Assembly: GCA_011032825.1 (NCBI GenBank)
Contig: JAADJZ010000002.1
Span: 744,001-808,000, forward strand
DNA: 64,000 nucleotides
Origin: Massariosphaeria phaeospora
Taxonomy: Eukaryota; Ascomycota; Dothideomycetes; Pleosporales
Direction of reading: 5' to 3'
Of the stretch, positions 56,873 to 64,000 are shown in pieces. Under the pieces are notes generated by a model, which saw only the letters and a list, made by a program, of their open reading frames with translations, made no database searches and had not been told where the DNA came from. Made by a program: the position numbers and the translations under genes. How positions within the stretch are numbered: position 1 is the stretch's first letter; every line of letters starts with the position of its first letter.

Positions 56873-58154
56873 GACTCGGAGCCTCGTTGCGGTTCCTAGT
56901 CGGACGAACACAAGGATGAATAGTGATGGAATGGTTTGAAGTTTCGTATGTCAATTGGGGGTCACTAATTTATGTTTTTTGTCGAGCATCGTCTTTTCGG
57001 GCACTTCTATCAGACTGGTTTATTCACGTCTAGATCTCTATAGGGTTTTTTTAATGCACGTATAGAATTCAACTTTGTGTTTCTGCGCCAGCTAGTCGGA
57101 GTGTTTATTGCGGGTGTGTTGTGGGGCTGTTTTTTGCTGTCCTTTAAGCAAAGGGGAGGTTCGATTGTGTTGTCGTCGTTGCAGTGTTGCCGTTCTTCGT
57201 CTTCGTCTGCGTCTTCGGTGCCGCCCCAAGTCGCTCTTGTCCAGCAATCTAACAATCAGGGATGCTTGCCTCTCGGCATATGGTCAAGTCAAGCTGGACA
57301 CTATGGGTTTCTTAGGTTCTGTTATCTGGACTTGAGGGCGGGCTTTCATGAGTGGCACTGCGGCTGGAGCGCTGGGGGCGAGCAAGTCTGTGGGCTACGG
57401 CACCACCCACTCATTATGCACTCCAGTGCCGCTGGGGTTGGGTGAGGGGAGGGCGAGGGCGATGCGGTGAGAGGAGGGCGAGGGCGGTGAGAGGTGGAGC
57501 TAAAGGGCGATGCGGTGAGATAAGGTGAGATAGAGATGAGATAGAGTGAGGTATATAAAGGTATCTCCTCTCTTGACTTCCTCATCCGTAGTTCCTTCCC
57601 TGATCTTCGGTATCGGTGTACTCTTGTCTCTTCTAGAACATGGCCGGCCGCTCCTTCCTCTCGTCATGTCGCGACGCTCACGCGTCATCGCTCCTGCCTT
57701 CTGCCTCCACAGCCTGCTCGGGCAAGTCAAGTTCCCCTCCCCACGCTCAAACCCCGTCTTGCACTCAGCGCACGCGGAAATCAAATGCCGCTTCTCGCAG
57801 GCGCCGCGGAAGCCCTTCTGCATTGCCTCCGTCTAGTCTCTGTCTTTTCTTCTCTGCAGCCTGCCTGCCTGCGCTTTTCGTCTTCACGGCGGGAGTGCGA
57901 GAGTGCAGAGATGAGTTGAGTTGAGTTGTTTCTGAGCTGTGTCCGCTTGTGTGTGTGAGTGAAAGCGACACACGCGTCTGGGTCGGGGTCTGGGTCGGGG
58001 CAGCGCAGCGCAGCTGGCTCACAAACACCACCACGCACCGTCGCTTGGAATTTTGCCCACGCCAACTTCGACACCGCACCAGCTCGCAACCTCCGACGAC
58101 ACGCTTTCCGCTAGCTGGACACGACACGCCACCGCATACATTGCAGCAACGACA
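56873..58154. other. 1.3 kb intergenic
   Basis: Contains a GAGATAGAG/GCGGTGAGAG-rich patch at about 57440-57555. Frames here have no family marks. The last 200 bases, GC-rich with CACC words, probably hold the leader of the next gene. Confidence 0.45.
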
Positions 58155-59228
58155 ATGAAGCTTGAGGGTTGCCCGTCGCCAAAGCCAGAGCTAGCAAACA
58201 TGAGTGGACGTCGAGGTGAGTAGCTACGCGTCCCTTTTATTGACGTGCGGCTTGTCCGCTGCCACGCTCCGGCAAACACATGGAAATCATAGAGGTCGTT
58301 GGCTGAACAGCTTCTAGGTTCTCCAGTCTACGATAGCGCGAACGACGCGGCCTGGGGCAGTATCAGCGTCGTGCCGACTGCGCCAGCCCGTCGAAACTCC
58401 AACGCAACGGTGAAATCGCACACGACAGACGGTACGTTGTTCACTCGCGAGGACGGTACCTTAATCCTCAATGGCAAAGACATGACCGGCAAGACCGACG
58501 AAGAGATTGCGTTTGAGATGCAGAAGGCTGAGTACGGTGGAGATGTCGACGTAAGTTGTAATTCTAGTTCAAGACGCCGTTGTAGCTGACAAAACACCTT
58601 GTAGGCGGCGCAAGACCAGGAGCAAGCTTTGGCGCAGTTCCGGGCGGAGAAACCCGACACGGTTGGAGCATCGCAAACCAAGAAGCCCGGCACGGTTGCA
58701 ACAGCGGACGCAGAAGATTACAATCGATACAAGGACATCCTCCAACTCAAAGGGATGGAAGAAGACATGTTCATACAGGCGAGGAACCGTTACACTAAAG
58801 AAGAACTGATGAGAATGGACACTGCGACATACGACATACAGTCCGCAAAGGTTAAATCAGCGCACCAAAAGTGGTGGGAAGATCGATGCGCAGAGAAAGC
58901 CCTCAACCAATTCGCGGCTGATGAGCGTGCAAAGTACGGCGGCAAAGGCGCTGTCAACTATCGACGCCAGCCCAACTTGAATCTGACCGACGCCGACCTC
59001 TACAACTCCGATCCGGAAGAGGACTTTGACTTCGATGGCGATGAGAACGATGCTACCGAGGTCGCGAGCGATATGGAGGTCGTGGACACGGCTGAGGAGA
59101 TCAAAGAGGACGCTGTTGAGAAGATTGAAGCAGACACCACTGGGAATATCGAGAAGAACATCAAGGAGACTAAAGATGATGACGACGATGTAGTAGTCTT
59201 CCGGGGCATCGCTCGCTACCACTACTGA
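58155..59228 (+). CDS. uncharacterised protein with acidic tail
   Basis: Exons 58155-58215, 58318-58550 and 58605-59228 encode 305 residues. I do not recognise the family. Visible: a short N-terminal exon (MKLEGCPSPKPELANMSGRR), a segment with TDGTLFTREDGTLILNGKDM and TGKTDEEIAFEMQKAEYGGD that looks structured, a helical block EDYNRYKDILQLKGMEEDMF, IQARNRYTKEELMRMDTATY, and KVKSAHQKWWEDRCAEKALN, then a strongly acidic stretch (DPEEDFDFDGDENDATEVAS) and an ending of DDDDDVVVFRGIARYHY. No signal peptide or membrane span; nuclear or cytosolic. Both junctions keep frame and use GTGAGT/GTAAGT donors, so the gene is real with good probability. A second ATG at codon 16 could also start it. Confidence 0.7.
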
Positions 59229-60665
59229 TGTAAATCATGCAGCAAGAGTTGTGGGCCCCAGTCTAACATACACAGACATGCACCAGTCGTCCGCCTTTGG
59301 AGTCTCCGACCACGTACCTTGAAGCGCAAACATCATCGTTCCGAAGCACGGGTTCCTGAGGGTTGACAAGACAGAATACAGAGTGGACTATCGCGGGCAT
59401 ATGGCATATTTGGTTTCTTTTCTTGGACTGGCGTAATTATGGCGGGACCTTGTGTGGAAGAGCTATATGGCCTGTATTTGCAGCTCGTTGCGGCTATCCT
59501 ATGCGGCGTTGAAATCAGATGTCGAAGGATTGATTCTCAAAGCCATGTTATACGCACAATGAATGAACATTAGGACACTGGGAAAGCTCTTTTCAAACCG
59601 CTTACATTTTCTCGTGAGATCCTGGGAATCTAGGGCCTTAAATGAGTAGATATTGTTTTGTGGGGTTGAGGTTCTTTAAGAGTGCTGTCTGTTACTCTGG
59701 TGCAGGAGATTCGTCTGATATCGTGATAATTTGATTGAGATGGTTTTGGGGTTTGTCGCGTGTAGTATTGATGAATTGAATGTGAATGTGCAGGCTCGGA
59801 AGTTGTTCGTTCGTCGCATGCGAGACGAGATACCTAGGTACTTTGGTTGACTAAATCTAGTGTACCATATCCATGCATCAATACCGTAGTGCCGGCACCC
59901 CGCCGAGCATAACTCGTTGCCGAGGCGCCCCTCCAAACTACTTTGTTATGTCCTCGTACCTTCTATACTAGATAAGATAGAGCTTTGTAAGAATAGTACG
60001 TCGCTTTCCTGTTGTTAATATCTGCTATACGGTTAAGAGCATGGCCTAAAGTCTGAACAAACAAGCATTGAAGTATGCCATACGGGTGTACGTCGAGTTG
60101 ACGCCCTACCTTACACCTACACAGCAATTTCGTAACAGTCCTGTCATCTCTCTTTACTAAGCTTCTCACGCGTTATCTTTTTATCTATAGTGTCTAGTCC
60201 GCGGGGTGAGTTGTGTACTACCTATGCGATGTCTACAGATTAAAGTTTCGCAAATAGAGACAGTAAAAAGAGATAGTTCGGTGTGATGCAATGGTGCGTT
60301 ACGTCATGAATGAGAGTGAAAAGATAGGAGAATAGGGAAAATGTAGGGAGGTTGGGATTGAGATTAGGTGGGAGTTGAGGGATAGAGAAGCTTGAGTTGG
60401 GTTGTTTGCATGTGCATGGGTTCCCTGCCGGGGTTTACTTTATGCTTGCCTCTGGTTTGAACCTAGGTAGGGGAGTGGAGTAGAGGGATTTCTTTTTGGC
60501 AGTTTAGTGAATACGTGGGCAGTGGCACAGGATATGACGCTGGTTCTAGGAGTATAAATTGCACGCAAAAACAACACAACACATAGTATACACCACACCA
60601 CACAAGACGCAACTCTCAGTCAACTCAAAATCAACTCAACACTACCCAAAACCAACCAACCAACA
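59229..60665. promoter_or_regulatory. 1.4 kb intergenic with TATA box
   Basis: A TATAAAT at 60553-60559, 107 bp before ATG 60666, is followed by an A/C-rich leader (CAACACAACACATAG.. words). No other gene or RNA seen. Confidence 0.55.
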
Positions 60666-61590
60666 ATGCCTCCCATCTACAGCTTAACCCCCCCCTACAA
60701 CCGCGCCGCCTCCCCCTCTACCATCATCCCCCCCGCCATCCTCATCCTCCCAGGCCCCTCCGACCTCGGCCCGATCATCCAACAAGCCATCCACTCCCTC
60801 AACAACCTCACCACCTCCAGCCTCCACACCTTCACGCTCCTTCCCCGCACGCGCACCCACCACACCACCCGCATGCAATCCACCCCTCCCTTCCTCGCCT
60901 CGCTCTCCCGCCTATCTGCGCGCCCCCTCGCCCTCACCGACTCCTTCGCGCGTCTAGAAACCAGAATCGCGTTTCGAGACGTCGTGCGCGAGCGCGAGAC
61001 GCAGGTGCGGGTGGTGGACAGCTTGCTGGACGAGCTGGTTGAGGCGCTGGATGCGTTGAGTGCGATGTGTGGCGAGGCGCGGAAGGCGGCGAGTGCGTTG
61101 CAACATTGTGTTGGTGTGGCGAGGGCGGGGGGTGTGCCGGCGGAGAAGGATCATGGTGGAGTGGTGGGGTTTTGCGTTGGGTTGGGGGGGGAGGGCGGAT
61201 CAGGGGAGGAGGTGAGGTTTCAGTATGGGGGTGGGAGGACGGTGTTTGGGGGGGTTAGTTTGGTGGTAAGCGCAGTGTTTCTTTCTAACGAGCGACTGAC
61301 TGACTGACCGGCCGCAGCGCCTGCAATCCCTAATCCAAGAACTCGACCGCCGCATCTCCATTGCGCGCGGCCATGTCGTCGGCGGCCTCGTCGAGGTAAT
61401 GGATGCGAAGAAGCAGTGGACGAAGTTCAATGCAGACGTTGTCAAGGCGGTGGGAAAACTGGAGTTGAAGGTCAATGGGGTGGTATTGGAGGGAGACAAT
61501 GAACGTGAAGATGACGGTGAAGAGGGTGAGGGCAGCGACGAGGAGACGCGGGCTAAGGAGGTTAGAGACGCGTTGGACTACTTTCGATGA
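60666..61590 (+). CDS. uncharacterised coiled-coil protein
   Basis: Exons 60666-61265 and 61318-61590 encode 290 residues; the 52 bp intron has a GTAAGC donor. No known family was recognised. The first 60 residues are Pro/Ile/Leu-rich and uncharged (IIPPAILILPGPSDLGPIIQ). Residues 90-150 are helical with heptads (VRERETQVRVVDSLLDELVE, ALDALSAMCGEARKAASALQ). A glycine-rich loop follows. Exon 2 continues with a second coil (RLQSLIQELDRRISIARGHV, DAKKQWTKFNADVVKAVGKL) and an acidic end. The codon usage is strongly C-biased in exon 1, then G-biased, which opens frames on the minus strand; those are shadows. The TATA box and A/C-rich leader upstream support transcription. Confidence 0.65.
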
Positions 61591-61855
61591 GATGCATTGT
61601 CGATCGTTGGTGTTGACTGACGTTGGATTGGCGCACGGCTTTGTGCGGTTAACACGTCTTGATTGACGGGTCTGCTTGGGATTGGGATACGCACGTAGGG
61701 AAGCAGGTTAGAGGGCGAAAGGTTGGAAGAGGCCGCGTGCGCGGGCCCAAGCATGTACCTATATACAGTAGACTTCAGGCGATCCTCCTAACAGCCTAGG
61801 AGTTTTTATGTTGCAGTGTAGAATGCAGTGAAAACAAAAGTATTGTATATTGTTC
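61591..61855. other. spacer up to the copia LTR
   Basis: 265 bp without a recognised feature. Confidence 0.5.
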
Positions 61856-62006
61856 TGTTGTGTTCGTGCTGCCCTCTCGAAGGGCCAGCAGCAGGGTCTA
61901 TTTACATGACGTATCTATGATACAGCTGAGGTAAGAGGTACTCGATAAGTGAGGAAGTAGCACTAGAACACCATTACGTGATCTGCTTCTCCTCATAACC
62001 GCAACA
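61856..62006 (-). repeat. 3' LTR of the minus-strand copia element
   Basis: About 151 bp, starting TGTTG and ending CAACA on the plus strand, so each end carries the TG..CA rule. Directly inside (62007-62022) the minus strand reads GATGAGGGGGTGTG, a purine-rich polypurine tract, exactly where the 3' LTR should begin. The other LTR is outside the window, so LTR identity and the target duplication cannot be checked. A block in it (61897-62000) resembles 2127-2237. Confidence 0.7.
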
Positions 62007-62051
62007 CACCCCCTCATCCTGTAGTCGTCTCACGACGTAAGGATGAACCTC

Positions 62052-64000
62052 TCAGGCGTTGTTCTCCATCGCACGAACCTTTGAATGAATGTCGATCTGG
62101 TGGAGTTGCTGTACAAATTCGGCGTGCTTCTGTCGAGGAAGAATCTTCGTCATGCCGTCAGCAGGAATTTGGTTTGTGGGCTTCTAGTGTACGTATAGGC
62201 GGCTCTCCTCGACCTCCTGGCGAATCCAGTTCTAGTGGATATCGACGTGTTTGAGCTTAGTGCTAAGCTTGTCTTGCTCCTTCGTGACTATACCTACAGT
62301 CTGTTGGTTGTCACACTAAATAATAGGCGTTTGGTTGAGCTTCAAAGACAGTCCTTTAAACAGGCGGCACTACTCTTCTATCTCTGATCTAGCGAGTAAT
62401 AGAGCGAGCAGTTCTGCTTCAGTCGTAGATTTCGTGACCGTGCGTTGGAGTGTTGACTTTCAGTCAACTGTCATGCCAAACAGCTGAAATACGTATCCTT
62501 GAGAGCTTCAGCGCGTCTCAACATCGTCAGCAAAGGAGGCATCAGATGCTCTAAAGAAAATAGAATCGCGATAGTCCTGTGGTGTAGCGAGGTACTCTTG
62601 TATCTCTGCTTCGTCAATAGCTTAAGCCTGCAGAGCTTGGTACTTTGTTTCAAGAATATGACGCTACACCCTTCGAATAGATTCGACGTGCGCTTAACCA
62701 AGGTTGGTTAAATGTAAAGCGTAGATAACGTAAGCGCGAGCTAGATTAGGTCGGGTATACTGCGTTAAGTAGGCAAGGTAGCTTACAAGCTCTTAATAGG
62801 TCTTCGTCCGAGCTTCATTCGATTTCTCAAGAGATTGTTCTAGGTAGCTTACTAGCATAGGCACCTTAGAAGGGCAGCTAGTAGAAATAATGTTGTATTT
62901 AGCAGCAACTTTGTCGATGTAGGCGTTCTGTACCAAGTGAATTGTACATGCGTTAATGTCTCGAACAACGCGTATGCCTAAGAACTACTTAAGTTCTCCA
63001 AGGCATTTTAGGCTATAATGCTCTTTAAGCTTTTTCTCAAACTTTTGGTGTAGATGCCTGTTTGATAGGTGGAAAGCCATAACGATATTGTCAACGTAGA
63101 CGAACAGGATCAACTAGCTGTTAGCGTAGACGCATGGAAATTCTGATATAGGCGTTAAGCCCAAAGACTTTAGTGTCTCTCTTAGGTCCTTGTACTACAA
63201 AAGCGGTAATTTCTTTAGTCCGTACAAGGCTCTTAGCACCTGTAGTAGCTCTCTATTTTTCTTAAAACTATCTAGTGTCTGGGCGTAGAGCTTTCGATTG
63301 AGTGTAGCGTTGAGAAACGCGTTCGGTACGTCGTACTAAAGTAGCTCTAATTCAAATTAATTGGCGATTGCAATAAGTGCTCGAAATGTTCGTGCAGCTA
63401 GTGTAGCAGCGTAGGTGTCTTCGTATAGCTGTTGTAAGTTGCCACGAACAACAAGTCGTGCTTTAAATCGATAGAAGTAGCCGTTTTTATCGAACTTGTA
63501 TGTAAATACCTACATTAGAGGTAGCACCTTTGCGTTAGCAGTTTCTGCTGTTTGTGTCGTTTTAGCGAAACAGCCTTTGCTTTATATTTTACGAAACTCT
63601 TTCTAAGCAGCTTGTCAAAACAGCTCTCCAAACGGATAAAATTCGAGCTCTTAATATAATCGAGGAGCTTTTGGCACCTGCGAACAGTGTATTTTCGTTG
63701 TCAGCTTAGCCTTCAAGGCCGTTGAGAAAGCCTTAAGGTAGTCGTTAACTAATTCTTTATATAAGACGGCGTAAGAGTGCTATCTCTCTAGTTTCTAGAG
63801 ATTAGCGTTTCGTCGTGTACGTCGTAAGCTTTCGATAATATTGTCAGTGCTAAAATCGAGGTTTCGACGTCTTGGAGCGTTGTTCTTATGTCGATTAAGT
63901 GTATAGCTTTTAATCTGCGTTGCTAACAGATTTTAAGATCCTTGCTCAACGTTGTGTTGTTCTTGAGCTAGCTGCTTATCCAAAGCACGTTGCTTTTGTT
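62052..64000 (-). pseudogene. Ty1/copia pol relic (reverse transcriptase and RNase H), cut by window edge
   Basis: On the minus strand, from the right edge to a stop at 62052-62054, the frame gives a copia polyprotein end with roughly twenty internal stops. Recognisable blocks in order: VFTYKFDKNGYFYRFKARLV, RTFRALIAIAN, YDVPNAFLNATLN, VLRALYGLKKLPLL, and FVYVDNIVMAFHLSN, where the catalytic YVDD reads YVDN (Asp to Asn fits G-to-A mutation). Then RNase H: KSTLQRTVTKSTTEAELLAL and CDNQQTVGIVTKEQDKLSTK, and KPTNQIPADGMTKILPRQKH at the end. Many stops are TAG at places where relatives have Trp or Gln; some are TAA. This is RIP-type decay. It cannot retrotranspose by itself. Confidence 0.88.

Noticed and set aside
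55578..56939. Long frames antisense to or overlapping the proline-rich gene (200 aa minus, 377 aa plus)
   Set aside because: They exist only because repeat units of 27 and 42-48 bp keep all phases open; no start, signal or family marks.

Overview
The window is nuclear DNA of a filamentous ascomycete (Pezizomycotina). Most genes are split by 45-110 bp GT-AG introns, the proteins match ascomycete families (MET3 with a C-terminal APS-kinase-like domain, SEC2, CENP-T, a fungal rhodopsin-like membrane receptor), and the transposons carry CpA-to-TpA decay typical of repeat-induced point mutation (RIP). Dothideomycetes is the likeliest class by gene style, but this is inference.

Layout. 1-6.7 kb: two hAT transposons in the same orientation; the second (1979-5058) splits a multi-pass membrane protein gene and is flanked by a target-site duplication. 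6.7-10 kb: a divergent pair, a 2OG-Fe(II) oxygenase and a DAL5-type MFS permease. 10-16.5 kb: sparse accessory DNA with a small LGDP-motif protein, a seven-exon PTH11-like receptor, a broken alpha-oxoamine synthase and a small Ser/Ala-rich secreted protein. 16.8-31.8 kb: housekeeping genes (MIX17, ketopantoate reductase, LRP1, SEC2, PDCD5, an Arb2-domain protein, mitochondrial uS14m/MRP2) and a UFL1-like protein, unexpected because the UFM1 pathway is missing from most fungi. 33-36.8 kb: two sulfate-assimilation genes in tandem, MET16 and MET3. 37.8-44.6 kb: SET methyltransferase, COQ4, UBX-domain protein, Rac GTPase.

45.5-48.3 kb is an AT-rich island. It reads as one Fot1/pogo transposon heavily mutated by RIP, with TA target duplication, long inverted ends and its transposase on the minus strand. 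A 431 bp non-autonomous element flanked by TTAA sits inside that transposase; removing it rejoins the transposase frame exactly. 49-54 kb is compact: CMS1, CENP-T, SHY1, VMA22, arranged as divergent and convergent pairs. 55-56.9 kb is a secreted proline-rich protein with two tandem-repeat arrays. 58-61.6 kb has two unrecognised proteins. 61.86 kb to the right edge is a minus-strand Ty1/copia element (3' LTR plus reverse transcriptase/RNase H) full of RIP-type stops.

How the parts work together: MET3 makes APS and MET16 reduces PAPS, so two steps of one pathway are neighbours; a TCACGTG box (the Cbf1 type of site) lies just before MET16. SHY1, COQ4, MIX17 and MRP2 all serve mitochondria but are scattered among unrelated genes. 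Four transposons of different superfamilies show graded RIP, from one internal stop (hAT copy 1) to near-total AT conversion (pogo). No rRNA, tRNA or CRISPR was found. All exon limits were derived by hand from splice motifs and frame continuity.
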